From: DASZXJ01 sp035545895
GTDB lineage: Bacteria; Planctomycetota; Phycisphaerae; Tepidisphaerales; Tepidisphaeraceae
Direction: 5' to 3'
Length of the DNA stretch: 23,570 nucleotides
Assembly (NCBI GenBank): GCA_035545895.1
Contig: DASZXJ010000164.1
Location: 1-23,570, forward strand
The notes below the pieces were generated by a model that saw nothing but the letters and a program-made list of their open reading frames with translations, searched no databases and was not told the origin of the DNA. This document shows, in pieces, positions 14,629 through 21,813 of the stretch (positions are counted from its first letter, which is position 1; every line of letters starts with the position of its first letter). A program made the position numbers and the translations under genes.

Positions 14629-17600
14629 TTACGGTACGTTGATAACCGTATCGATATTGTCTTTCGCCACCTGGTCCGTGCCGGTCCCGCCGTTGAGGAA
14701 GTCCGCCAACCCGTCGTCCGCCTTGAGCGTATCGTTGCCCGCTTCGCCGAGAAGCGAATCGAGGCCCGTCCCGCCAATGAGTGAGTCATTGCCGATACTG
14801 CCACGGATGGTGTCGTTGCCCGCCCCGCCGATCAGCGTTTCATTGCTCGGACCACCCGCGATTGAATCGTTTCCGCTGCCCCCGATGAGGATTTCAACAT
14901 CGTAATCAATCTTGTCGTGCTCGTTGAGCGCCCCATCGTTGGCCAGATTATCCAGCGACAAGAACAGATTTTCAGTTCGATCCGAATAATCGCCGGTATC
15001 GATTCCTTTGCCGCCGATCAGGCGATCCGCACCGCCTTGGCCTTGCAATACATCGTTGCCCGTGGCGCCATTCAGCGTATCGGACCCCAACCCGCCGCGC
15101 AAGGTATCATTGCCGTTGTAACCAATAAGCAGATCGTTGCCCGGTCCACCGGTCAAAACGTTGGACGAGCCGCTGCCTGTAAGGGTGTCATTGCCCTGGC
15201 CACCTTCGAGATTTTCGATGTCGCCCCGAATGTCATCATGTTGTCCGCGGGGGCCGTCGTTGGGGGTCGCATCCAGCGATGCGATCACGCTGCTCACTTC
15301 GTAGTAATAGCTGACCGTGTCGCGACCATTACCGCCGATGAGGAAATGCTGGCCGTGACCTGGCACGAGCACATCGTTGCCGTCGCCGCCATTGATTGTG
15401 TCAACCCCGGTATTGCCCACCAGGCGATCATTGCCGTTCTGCCCAAGAATGGCGTCGTTTCCGGCTTGGCCATAGATCGTGTCGTCTCCATCGCCGCCCA
15501 AAAGCGAGTCATTTCCAGCGCCGCCGTCAATGTAATCGTTAAAAGCTCCGCCGACGACCGTGTCCTTGCCTGCTCCACTAATGATCCGATGCGTGCCGGG
15601 TACACCGACCAGGGAAATGAAATCATTTCCCGATCCGGTGGTTACTTGATCGATGTTTGCAAAGATGTTGTCATTTTCTCCGGCTACGCCGTCATCGGCG
15701 ACACCGTCAAATGTGACGTTGATCGGCGTGGTCGCATCGGAGTAATCAATTGCGTCAAATCCCGTTCCACCATCGTAGGTATCGCTGCCCGAGGCTCCGA
15801 CCAGCGAATCATCCCCGCTGGCTCCCACGAGGCTGTCATCGCCCCCCTGACCAAGCAGGGTGTCGTTGAATGCGGCGCCCACGAGCGTGTCGTCACCCTG
15901 GCCACCGACGAGACTCACCTTGCCGGTGGCGCCGGTCATAATGAGTTGATCGTTGCCAATGCCGCCCAGGACGGTTTCGAATCCGAAAACGTTATCGCCC
16001 TCTCCGCCTTCACCGTCGTCGGCAATGCCGTTGAGGCTTGCGATCACGTCGCCGGTTCGGGACGAATAGTCCAGCGTGTCGCCGCCGCTATCTGCCCCGC
16101 CGAGCAGAGAATCCGCGCCCAGTCCGCCGTCAACGGTATCGTTGCCGTCTCCGCCCTCCAGCGTATCATCGCCGGCGTTGCCGCCCAGTGAATCGTTGCC
16201 CTTCCCGCCAACAAACCAGTGCGCCGCGTGTAGCGGCGGGATGGCATTGATATCAAGTATGAAATCATTGCTGGAAACCAGCGTGTCATTGAAATTCGTG
16301 CCGATCACTTTTTCGGTGGTTTCGGTGATTGAGTCAGCCTCGCCAAGGCCACCGTTAAACTGCACATTGGGATCGCCGTCGTTGTTAATGCCGTCGACAT
16401 CGATGCGCATGGCAGTCGTGCGCTGCGAATAATCAACGGTATCCAACCCGTCATTGCCCGCAATCGTGTCCGCATCGCTTTGAAAAGTGTTGAGGCTAAA
16501 GAATGGGCCCGTGCCCTGGTTGAAATAGTCATCTCCGGTTCCGCCGGATTCCTGGTCATTGCCGAAATCGCCAAAGATGCTGTCGTTATTCTCCCCGCCG
16601 GCGATGGCATCGTTCCCGTAGGTTGTAACAATGATCGCAAAATCCGCCTGGTCGTAGTCACCAAAAATTCGATCCGCGCCGCCGCCGCCGTTTAATTGAT
16701 CGTTGCCCGCACCACCAATCAATATATCCGCCCCGTCATTCCCATTGAGAATATCCGGGTTATCCATCCCAACGAGCGTATCGTTGGAATTTGATCCGTT
16801 GATGCCATCATTGTTCGAACCCCCGATGATCATAACACCAAGACCCTTGTTTGTAGCATCGACCACATTACCAATCCCTCCAAAACTGCCAATATTTTGA
16901 GTGCCGGTATTGTCAGGCAGCAGCACGCCTTCAAACGTGTCACCAAAGCCAGTCCCGTTAATTTGGTCGTTTTCTGTCACAACTCCGGTGCCGTTCACAC
17001 TTCCATCAAGTGTGGAATCTCCCAACGTGATCCAGACGCGATTGGTCCCTGTATGATCGGTGTAATCCACAAAATCGAACCCGTCGCCGCCTTCCATGGT
17101 ATCAGGGGCCGCGCCGCCTTGAATGGTGTCATCCCCTACACCGCCATCCAGATTATCGTTGCCGGCACCTCCGAGGATGCTATCGTTACCATCTTGCCCT
17201 TGGATGACGTCGAAATCCCCTTCGCCGTTGACAAAATCGTTTCCGGAACCAGCCGCCACTGTGTCATTGCCTGCGCCACAGAGAATGGAGTCATCACCGC
17301 CTGTGTCGCCGACAGCATCGTTTCCGTTTCCGCAGATAATGGTGTCATCACCGCCGCCACTATTGCAGACATCGTTCCCGTCGCCGGTATTATTGAACGG
17401 CGTTGCATCGAGGTTGATCAGACAAGGAATGAGAACCGACGGATCAACACTAACCGTATCATCGCCATCGCCTGCATTGATGACGATTGTGTTAACCTGT
17501 GAAATAACAAACTGCGAACTGAAACTGTCATAATCTGTGGATACGACCAGGGCATGCGGATTGAATATATCGTCAACGGTAATCATAATCCGGTCGATTG

Positions 17601-17700
17601 CGGTAGAGGGGCCGCCAGCCACGGTTAATGTGCCGTCAAGTCCCAGTGTGGCCGAAAGAAAAACGCGCTTTTCGAGGTTCTCAACATAATTCTCGGGCAT
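14629..17700 (-). CDS. Large RTX-type calcium-binding repeat protein with LEPR-XLL-like N-terminus
   Basis: This 1023-residue protein is a paralogue of the gene that follows it. It begins MPENYVENLEKRVFLSATLG, again an LEPR-XLL-type motif, then a beta-rich segment (TLTVAGGPSTAIDRIMITVD) and dozens of GGxGxDxLx nonapeptide repeats in blocks. The blocks are separated by recurring spacers of the form DYSxRT...ASLNGIADDGEGGEGDN, each about 40 residues, suggesting several stacked beta rolls. It ends in DTVINVP. GGAG lies ten bases before the ATG. The downstream RTX gene starts 99 bases past the stop with no terminator between, so the two are probably co-transcribed and stopped by the hairpin at 12799-12835. 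Repeated NDS, GND and DGD codons give strong coding bias and produce long false frames on the opposite strand. No enzymatic domain was found. Confidence 0.88.
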   Translation of the reverse strand: MPENYVENLEKRVFLSATLGLDGTLTVAGGPSTAIDRIMITVDDIFNPHALVVSTDYDSFSSQFVISQVNTIVINAGDGDDTVSVDPSVLIPCLINLDATPFNNTGDGNDVCNSGGGDDTIICGNGNDAVGDTGGDDSILCGAGNDTVAAGSGNDFVNGEGDFDVIQGQDGNDSILGGAGNDNLDGGVGDDTIQGGAAPDTMEGGDGFDFVDYTDHTGTNRVWITLGDSTLDGSVNGTGVVTENDQINGTGFGDTFEGVLLPDNTGTQNIGSFGGIGNVVDATNKGLGVMIIGGSNNDGINGSNSNDTLVGMDNPDILNGNDGADILIGGAGNDQLNGGGGADRIFGDYDQADFAIIVTTYGNDAIAGGENNDSIFGDFGNDQESGGTGDDYFNQGTGPFFSLNTFQSDADTIAGNDGLDTVDYSQRTTAMRIDVDGINNDGDPNVQFNGGLGEADSITETTEKVIGTNFNDTLVSSNDFILDINAIPPLHAAHWFVGGKGNDSLGGNAGDDTLEGGDGNDTVDGGLGADSLLGGADSGGDTLDYSSRTGDVIASLNGIADDGEGGEGDNVFGFETVLGGIGNDQLIMTGATGKVSLVGGQGDDTLVGAAFNDTLLGQGGDDSLVGASGDDSLVGASGSDTYDGGTGFDAIDYSDATTPINVTFDGVADDGVAGENDNIFANIDQVTTGSGNDFISLVGVPGTHRIISGAGKDTVVGGAFNDYIDGGAGNDSLLGGDGDDTIYGQAGNDAILGQNGNDRLVGNTGVDTINGGDGNDVLVPGHGQHFLIGGNGRDTVSYYYEVSSVIASLDATPNDGPRGQHDDIRGDIENLEGGQGNDTLTGSGSSNVLTGGPGNDLLIGYNGNDTLRGGLGSDTLNGATGNDVLQGQGGADRLIGGKGIDTGDYSDRTENLFLSLDNLANDGALNEHDKIDYDVEILIGGSGNDSIAGGPSNETLIGGAGNDTIRGSIGNDSLIGGTGLDSLLGEAGNDTLKADDGLADFLNGGTGTDQVAKDNIDTVINVP

Positions 17701-17829
17701 GGTTCACTCGCTCCGCTGGGGCAGGCTTATTCAGGACTTAGCCGCATAGGCTTTTTTGAGGAGGGTCCGTTTGCCCTGACTCTTGGCTGCCGCACCTTGG
17801 TGTATATCTGGTCTGAGCCCAAACTAACG

Positions 17830-17857
17830 AGATTGTACACAATCTGTCAATCGACAG
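17830..17857 (-). promoter_or_regulatory. Adjacent palindromes with a -35-like TTGACA upstream of the RTX pair
   Basis: AGATTGT-ac-ACAATCT (17830-17845) is a perfect 7-bp inverted repeat with a two-base centre, and CTGTC-aatc-GACAG (17844-17857) is a second one overlapping it by two bases. On the minus strand the shared part reads TTGACA (17850-17845). A weak -10 (TTAGTT) follows at 17-base spacing, and the RTX start is about 120 bases further on. The arrangement looks like an operator over a promoter, but no regulator is identified. Confidence 0.35.
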
Positions 17858-17932
17858 CGACCGCTATACACCGCTGGCGACAGGACTACTACGTTCAACA
17901 TCACTAAAGAGGTCGCCCTGATGCGCGGATTT

Positions 17933-18844
17933 TCATGAGTGACGATGAGAAATGACTTGTTTCTCGGCGTGATACGAGCTTCTAACCAGTGGCCCGGCCT
18001 CGACGTGCCGCAAACCTTTTGCCTCTCCATACACTTTCCAATGATCGAACTCTTTGGGTTCAACCCAGCGCTCAACCGGCAAGTGCTGGCTGGTCGGTTG
18101 AAGATATTGGCCTAACGTGAGGATCTGACAGTTGATGGCCACCAGATCGTCGATCACCGCTTCGATTTCCCGCGTCTCTTCCCCAAGGCCAAGCATCATC
18201 CCCGTTTTAGATACAAACCCTTGCTCACGCGCTATTTGCAACAGTTTCAAACTGCGATGATATTTCGCCTGCGGCCGAACACGCGTATACAAACGGGGCA
18301 CCGTTTCAATGTTATGGTTCAAAATCTCGGGTTTTGCGTCCAAAACCTTTTGAAGCGCGCCCCAATCTCCACAGAAATCAGGAATCAAAACCTCGACGTT
18401 GGTGCCGGGACTTTGCAGGCGGATCTGGTTGATCGTCTCCGCCCAAACCCCTGCCCCGCCATCACTTAGCTCATCCCGATTGACGCTGGTGATGACCACA
18501 TGCCCCAGTCCCATGGCCTTGACCGCCTGTCCGACCCGGCGGGGTTCGTCCAGGTCCAATTCCGTCGGCCGGCCCGTGGCAATGTGACAAAAACCGCAGC
18601 TGCGCGTGCAAATATCCCCCAAAATCATCAGCGTCGCGGTGCCCGCGTTCCAGCATTCTCCTAAATTGGGACACTTTGCGCTCTGGCAGACCGTATGTAA
18701 CTTATTATCTGAAACGAGCTTAAGCAAATTCGCGTGGTTCTGCCCATGCGGCATCTTCATTTTCAGCCAGGACGGCTTACGAAGACTGGGCGCCTGCCCC
18801 AGAACCAGATGATCGAGTGATACGGACATCGGAGGTCGGGCCAT
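17933..18844 (-). CDS. lipA: Lipoyl synthase
   Basis: LipA is a radical SAM enzyme that inserts two sulfur atoms into the octanoyl group on lipoyl-dependent proteins such as the pyruvate dehydrogenase E2 subunit. Both iron-sulfur cluster motifs are complete: the auxiliary CX4CX5C at Cys53, Cys58 and Cys64 (CQSAKCPNLGEC) and the radical SAM CX3CX2C at Cys79, Cys83 and Cys86 (CTRSCGFC). The GHVVITSVNRDEL block and the C-terminal RSSY motif, whose serine ligates the auxiliary cluster, are also present. The 303-residue length is normal. The first ATG (18844) overlaps a TACAAT -10-like box, so the ATG at 18829 (MSVSLDHLVL) may be the real start. lipB is not in the window. The gene is divergent from the ymdB region. 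Confidence 0.96.
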   Translation of the reverse strand: MARPPMSVSLDHLVLGQAPSLRKPSWLKMKMPHGQNHANLLKLVSDNKLHTVCQSAKCPNLGECWNAGTATLMILGDICTRSCGFCHIATGRPTELDLDEPRRVGQAVKAMGLGHVVITSVNRDELSDGGAGVWAETINQIRLQSPGTNVEVLIPDFCGDWGALQKVLDAKPEILNHNIETVPRLYTRVRPQAKYHRSLKLLQIAREQGFVSKTGMMLGLGEETREIEAVIDDLVAINCQILTLGQYLQPTSQHLPVERWVEPKEFDHWKVYGEAKGLRHVEAGPLVRSSYHAEKQVISHRHS

Positions 18845-18847
18845 TGT
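18842..18847 (-). promoter_or_regulatory. Possible -10 box of lipA
   Basis: TACAAT on the minus strand overlaps the first lipA ATG and lies 12 bases before the second in-frame ATG at 18829. No Shine-Dalgarno precedes either start. If used, the transcript would begin about five bases before ATG 18829, which would make that ATG the start. Confidence 0.35.
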
Positions 18848-19300
18848 ACGATGGTTTCAGGCTCTTCGAAAGTGCAAAGAATTGTCGATTCAGCGTCGCT
18901 GATTTGTCGACTATTTGCGCTCTTTCTGCGATGGAAATCGCGTTAAATGACCGTTTCCGCACCCTCAACTTGCCGCGCCCCGGCGAAATGGACGATTACT
19001 CCCATTCAACTCCGGTGAACACACCCGAGGCAATTCCTGATTTGTTCGCACATCATTCGTTAGATGCAAGTCACCCCCTCCGCATGTATTCATGCGGGGC
19101 TAAATGGGAGATCGTTCGCATCTGGATTTCTACAAGAGGCGATTCATGCGCTTGTCGCGAACTGGGTTGGGATCTTGGAGGACGAAGGATGCATCAATCC
19201 CCGCGCACCCACGCACCGCTTAAGCGGTGCGTGCCGAAATCTCGTTTCCCGGTTCATCCTTCATCCCTCCGCCTTCATCCTTTCCGGTATACTCTTTTCC
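18845..19300. other. Intergenic region between lipA and ymdB with palindromes
   Basis: No gene is supported in these 456 bases; open frames here are unrelated in composition to known families and run into ymdB from the wrong side. It contains CCGCATG-tatt-CATGCGG (19080-19097), a perfect 22-bp palindrome ACGCACCGCTT/AAGCGGTGCGT (19211-19232), and an iterated-word run of TTCATCC and TTCATCCC units at about 19254-19281, just before the ymdB -10 box. Confidence 0.5.
19288..19293 (+). promoter_or_regulatory. Predicted -10 box of ymdB (leaderless arrangement)
   Basis: TATACT ends seven bases before the ATG at 19301. The intervening bases (CTTTTCC) contain no Shine-Dalgarno, and the -35 position falls in the iterated-word repeat. 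It is the same hexamer and nearly the same spacing as at gatB. Confidence 0.45.
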
Positions 19301-20143
19301 ATGCCCATACGGATTCTCGCTCTTGGGGACATTGTTGGCCGGCCTGGGAGACAGGTGGTGAGCCAGAAGCTGCCTGCGCTCGTGCGGCAACAGAAGATCG
19401 ACCTGGTCGTCGCCAATGGGGAAAATATCGCGGGCGGAAGCGGCATCACGCCCAACCTGTTCAACAAGTTGCGCAGCTATGGCGTGGATGTGGTGACGCT
19501 GGGCGACCATATTTATAAACGGCAGGAGATCGTGCAGACGCTGCAAAATTCCGAGCGAATCGTGCGGCCTGCCAATCTGGCGAGTCAGGCGGCGGGCAGG
19601 GCGTTCACCGTCGTGCAGTCCAACAGCGGGGTCAACGTCGCAATCTTCAGCGTGCTGGGTCGCATCTTCATGTCCATGCCCGCGGATGACCCGTTCGCAG
19701 CGGCGGATCGGGTGCTTTCACAATTGCCCGGCGGGATCAAGGCTAGCGTCTGCGACGTGCACGCCGAGGCCACCAGCGAAAAGATTGCGCTGGGACATTA
19801 TCTGGACGGACGCATCTCATTCATTTTTGGAACGCACACCCACATACCGACGGCTGATGCAAAAGTGCTCGCCGGGGGCACGGCGTTTCAGACGGACCTG
19901 GGCATGTGCGGGCCTTACGATTCGGTGCTGGGACGCCGCAAGGACCGGGTCGTCAAACACATGACGACCAACATGCCGCACATGTTTGAAGTGGCCACCG
20001 GCGATGTGCGCCTTTGCGGCGCGATTGCGGAGATTGATGAAACGACCGGCAAGGCCATTTCGATCGAACGCATCGAAGTGAAAGGCGACAACGCCGACCA
20101 GGCGTATGACGCGGACGATGCCAGGGACAGGGGCGAGGGGTAA
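19301..20143 (+). CDS. ymdB: YmdB-family metallophosphoesterase
   Basis: The family (TIGR00282) consists of cytoplasmic metal-dependent phosphodiesterases; Bacillus YmdB hydrolyses cyclic nucleotides and affects biofilm and sporulation decisions. Family motifs are in order: GDIVGRPGR (residues 9-17), ANGENIAGGSGIT (38-50), TLGDHIY (66-72), DVHAEATSEK (152-161), GTHTHIPTAD (177-186) and TDLGMCGPYDSVLG. The metal-site Asn of the usual GNH motif is Asp here (Asp69), which can still act as a ligand. The ATG at 19301 is preferred because MPIRILALGD fits the family; upstream frames only read spacer. The last residues (RDRGEG) and the TAA stop are encoded by a G-rich iterated-word repeat, so the native C-terminus seems to have been replaced. 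In many bacteria ymdB lies near rny, which is not seen here. Confidence 0.92.
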   Translation: MPIRILALGDIVGRPGRQVVSQKLPALVRQQKIDLVVANGENIAGGSGITPNLFNKLRSYGVDVVTLGDHIYKRQEIVQTLQNSERIVRPANLASQAAGRAFTVVQSNSGVNVAIFSVLGRIFMSMPADDPFAAADRVLSQLPGGIKASVCDVHAEATSEKIALGHYLDGRISFIFGTHTHIPTADAKVLAGGTAFQTDLGMCGPYDSVLGRRKDRVVKHMTTNMPHMFEVATGDVRLCGAIAEIDETTGKAISIERIEVKGDNADQAYDADDARDRGEG

Positions 20144-20160
20144 GGGGCGAGGGGCAAGAG
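20129..20160. repeat. Single arm of the GGGGCGAG/GGGGCAAG iterated-word repeat
   Basis: Four tandem copies of the words GGGGCGAG, GGGGTAAG, GGGGCGAG and GGGGCAAG. They overlap the 3' end of ymdB, supplying its final codons and stop. The same words build the palindrome inside radA (4016-4111). No inverted partner is seen nearby. Confidence 0.7.
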
Positions 20161-20199
20161 GTTAGCCGTCGCGGCCTCGCGGCGATTTGGCGCGGAGTG

Positions 20200-20208
20200 T
20201 GGTATAAT
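20200..20208 (+). promoter_or_regulatory. Extended -10 promoter of the mntA-hepT pair
   Basis: TGGTATAAT is a perfect extended -10 element (TG-N-TATAAT). It ends 11 bases before the ATG at 20220, leaving at most a leader of about five bases and no Shine-Dalgarno. No -35 box is seen, as is common for extended -10 promoters. Confidence 0.6.
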
Positions 20209-20219
20209 TTTTGTGGATC

Positions 20220-20528
20220 ATGCTTGAACTGATCGAACAAAATCGACTGCGCATTACCGATATCTGCCGACAGCGCGGAGTAAAGCGATTGGAATTATTT
20301 GGCTCGGCAGCGCGAGGAGACTTTAAGCCCGGGAAAAGTGATTTTGATTTTTTCGTCGAATTTACCGATTACGCAGCGCCCACGATTGCCGATCAATGGT
20401 TTGGACTTCAGGAAGACCTTTCAGCGCTGCTGGACGCGCCGGTTGAATTGGTCAGCTTGCGAACCGCATCCAATCCGTATTTTTTGGAGGTCGCCAATCG
20501 CAGCAAGGTGATGCTTTATGCGGCCTGA
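20220..20528 (+). CDS. mntA: MntA-type nucleotidyltransferase antitoxin
   Basis: This is a minimal nucleotidyltransferase of 102 residues. The catalytic signature is GSAARGDFKPGKSDFDFF (Gly28-Ser29, with Asp41 and Asp43 as metal ligands), the GS-x(10-11)-D-x-D pattern of the MNT family. In characterised HEPN/MNT systems this protein transfers AMP to a tyrosine of the HEPN toxin and so inactivates it. It overlaps hepT by 11 bases, the standard arrangement. ATG 20220 is chosen; a TTG at 20211 would add MWI but falls at the expected transcription start. The promoter is an extended -10. Assignment as an antitoxin rests on family and context. Confidence 0.85.
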   Translation: MLELIEQNRLRITDICRQRGVKRLELFGSAARGDFKPGKSDFDFFVEFTDYAAPTIADQWFGLQEDLSALLDAPVELVSLRTASNPYFLEVANRSKVMLYAA

Positions 20529-20856
20529 ATCGCGCAAACTGATAAAAGATATGTTCGAAGCGAGCACATCGATCAGCGAGTTCGTGCGAGGCAAATCCCT
20601 GGACGATCTGAGACAAAACGATCTGCTTCGAGCGGGCATCTATTACAAATTCGTCGTCGTTGGCGAGGCAATGTCGCAGCTTGCTCACGATGACGAATCG
20701 ACAGCTGAGCGAATGACTGAATATTCAAGAATCATTGCCTTTCGGAACCAGATTATTCATGGTTACGGAAAGATCGACGATGAAATAACCTGGCGCATCG
20801 TTGAACAAAAGCTTCCACTGCTACTGAGTGAATTGCGGGCGCTCTTGGCCGAATAG
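20518..20856 (+). CDS. hepT: HepT-type HEPN ribonuclease toxin
   Basis: The 112-residue helical protein belongs to the HepT/DUF86 family of HEPN RNases. The active-site motif RX4-6H is present as Arg76 to His81 (RNQIIHGY), followed by Tyr83, which occupies the position of the tyrosine that MntA modifies in studied systems (RX4HXY). Family features KFVVVGEAM and RIIAFRNQIIHGY are intact, so the toxin looks functional. Its start codon lies inside the 3' end of mntA (11-base overlap), consistent with translational coupling. Such pairs act in plasmid or island maintenance and possibly phage defence; here the pair sits between housekeeping genes, next to decayed sequences at 20867-21755. Confidence 0.88.
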   Translation: MRPESRKLIKDMFEASTSISEFVRGKSLDDLRQNDLLRAGIYYKFVVVGEAMSQLAHDDESTAERMTEYSRIIAFRNQIIHGYGKIDDEITWRIVEQKLPLLLSELRALLAE

Positions 20857-20866
20857 CACATCTTCT

Positions 20867-21010
20867 TCAAAACATAATTGACGGCAGGAACGCGCCGGCG
20901 GGTTCGTTGTAGAAGCCGCGGGACATCAATGTCATCGGCTGGATGACGCGCAGGCCGGCACCAAGGGCCCAGCGGAAGACTTCGGCGTTGCGCGTGGGCG
21001 ACGGCTCAGC
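20867..21010 (-). pseudogene. C-terminal remnant of a GNAT-type acetyltransferase
   Basis: Read on the minus strand directly after the ybaB stop and in the same frame, this stretch encodes about 46 residues with no start codon, ending in TGA at 20867. Its pattern, EVFRWALGAGLRVIQPMTLM followed by SRGFYNEPAGAFLPSIMF, resembles the C-terminal end of GNAT acetyltransferases found in planctomycetes (a RVxxPMTLMxxGxYxEPxGAxLPSIxx ending). The rest of the gene is missing. A deletion that joined the 3' end of ybaB to the tail of a downstream gene would explain it. The family match is from memory of the pattern and should be treated as moderate. Confidence 0.45.
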
Positions 21011-21352
21011 TTATCCCGGCAGCATACCGGGCGGCAGGCCCATGTCTCCGGCGGCTTTTTGCATTTCCTGCTTCATCATGTCGGCGGCTTTGACCTGGGC
21101 GGCGTTGATGGCGGCAACGATCAGGTCTTCCAGCATTTCCGTGTCGTTCACATCCACCTTCGTTTGATCGATGCGAACTTTCACGACTTCGAGCCGCCCA
21201 TTGACGATGGCGGTGACCATGCCGCCCCCGGCGTCGGCGCTGACCTGCCTGCGGCCAAGTTCTTCCTGCATTGCGCGCATCTTCTCCTGCATTTCGCGCG
21301 CCTTGGCCATGAGGGAGGGAAGATTCGATAGATTCTTTAGTGCATCAAACAT
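21011..21352 (-). CDS. ybaB: YbaB/EbfC family nucleoid-associated protein
   Basis: YbaB proteins are small dimeric DNA-binding proteins that coat the nucleoid. The 113-residue sequence has the typical N-terminal helix LPSLMAKAREMQEKMRAMQEELG, the central strand GGGMVTAIVNGRLEVVKVRID and the C-terminal helix VAAINAAQVKAADMMKQEM, ending in a methionine- and proline-rich tail (GLPPGMLPG) common to the family. ybaB is often between dnaX and recR; here neither is present. recR has been replaced on the 3' side by an acetyltransferase remnant, and the upstream side is repeats and an integrase remnant. No Shine-Dalgarno is seen before the ATG, which is preceded by a run of GTTAC-like words. Confidence 0.95.
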   Translation of the reverse strand: MFDALKNLSNLPSLMAKAREMQEKMRAMQEELGRRQVSADAGGGMVTAIVNGRLEVVKVRIDQTKVDVNDTEMLEDLIVAAINAAQVKAADMMKQEMQKAAGDMGLPPGMLPG

Positions 21353-21357
21353 GGTTT

Positions 21358-21430
21358 TGTTATTTGTTACTGGTTACTTGCTACTTTCTTTCCCCCTCGC
21401 CCGATACGCCGGGAGAGCGTTGGGGTGAGG
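21358..21430. repeat. Iterated GTTAC words and a REP-like palindrome upstream of ybaB
   Basis: Bases 21358-21389 are a run of TTGTTAC, GGTTAC and TTGCTAC words. Bases about 21393-21428 form an imperfect palindrome with CCCTCGCCC on the left and GGGGTGAGGG on the right, around a CGCCGGGAGAGCG centre, similar to the REP-like CCCTCACCC/GGGTGAGGG elements seen in many bacteria. No coding sequence is supported between 21353 and 21531. Confidence 0.5.
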
Positions 21431-21531
21431 GTATGCCTTGCATCCGCGCCTCATCCTCCTCGTAGAAACTGTTAAGCTCTGCGGTTTTGGGTTCGTTCTG
21501 TATTTTCGATATTCCCACACTTGCATTTCCG

Positions 21532-21755
21532 CGCATTTCCTTGCTGCGCCGAAGCGGACAAATGACGATCGCCGACAAGATAATTCAGGAATCCCTCAAC
21601 GTCCTGGTGCCGAGTTCTTCCGGTTTTTTCCATTTTCCGTGTTTTTGTGCCGAAAATCGTAAGAAATCGGCAACCCAATAAGAATAGGCCTCTTGAGTCG
21701 TTTGCGCCAACCCTCGCCGCCGCGCCACCAGAGCGAGTTGATCGAGGAGTTTCAT
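21532..21755 (-). pseudogene. Integron-integrase-like tyrosine recombinase remnant (truncated, frameshifted)
   Basis: The ATG at 21755 opens a frame reading MKLLDQLALVARRRGLAQTT then EAYSYWVADFLRFS and KWKKPEELGT, which matches the N-terminal SAM-like core-binding domain of integron integrases (LLDQ...RRR...T..AY..WV..F..F, then P.ELG). The frame stops at 21585. Shifting by one base near 21606 continues the homology as DVEGFLNYLVGDRHLSASAQ, the expected next helix (VEAFLTHLAVERxVSASTQ). A one-base deletion therefore broke the gene. After about residue 80 the similarity ends, so the catalytic domain (Arg, His, Tyr residues) is absent and the protein cannot be active. A strong promoter precedes it. 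Assignment to IntI rather than another Xer-like recombinase is supported by the cassette-like array on the opposite strand, since the diagnostic IntI patch is missing. Confidence 0.65.
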
Positions 21756-21764
21756 GATCCAAAC

Positions 21765-21793
21765 ATATACCGAACACGCTTGCCTCTTGTCAA
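21765..21793 (-). promoter_or_regulatory. Promoter of the integrase remnant (PintI-like)
   Basis: TTGACA (21793-21788 on the minus strand) is separated by exactly 17 bases from GTATAT (21770-21765). The integrase ATG follows nine bases later without a Shine-Dalgarno. It is the best sigma-70-like promoter in the window. Confidence 0.6.
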
Positions 21794-21813
21794 TTTAAAT
21801 TCTGTAGATTTTC

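Noticed and set aside
14917..16191. 424-residue open frame on the plus strand opposite the large RTX gene
   Set aside because: Same cause as above; it lies wholly inside the coding repeats and shows no family resemblance.
18817..19518. 233-residue open frame across the lipA-ymdB spacer
   Set aside because: It overlaps lipA and the N-terminal half of ymdB out of frame and has no recognisable domain.
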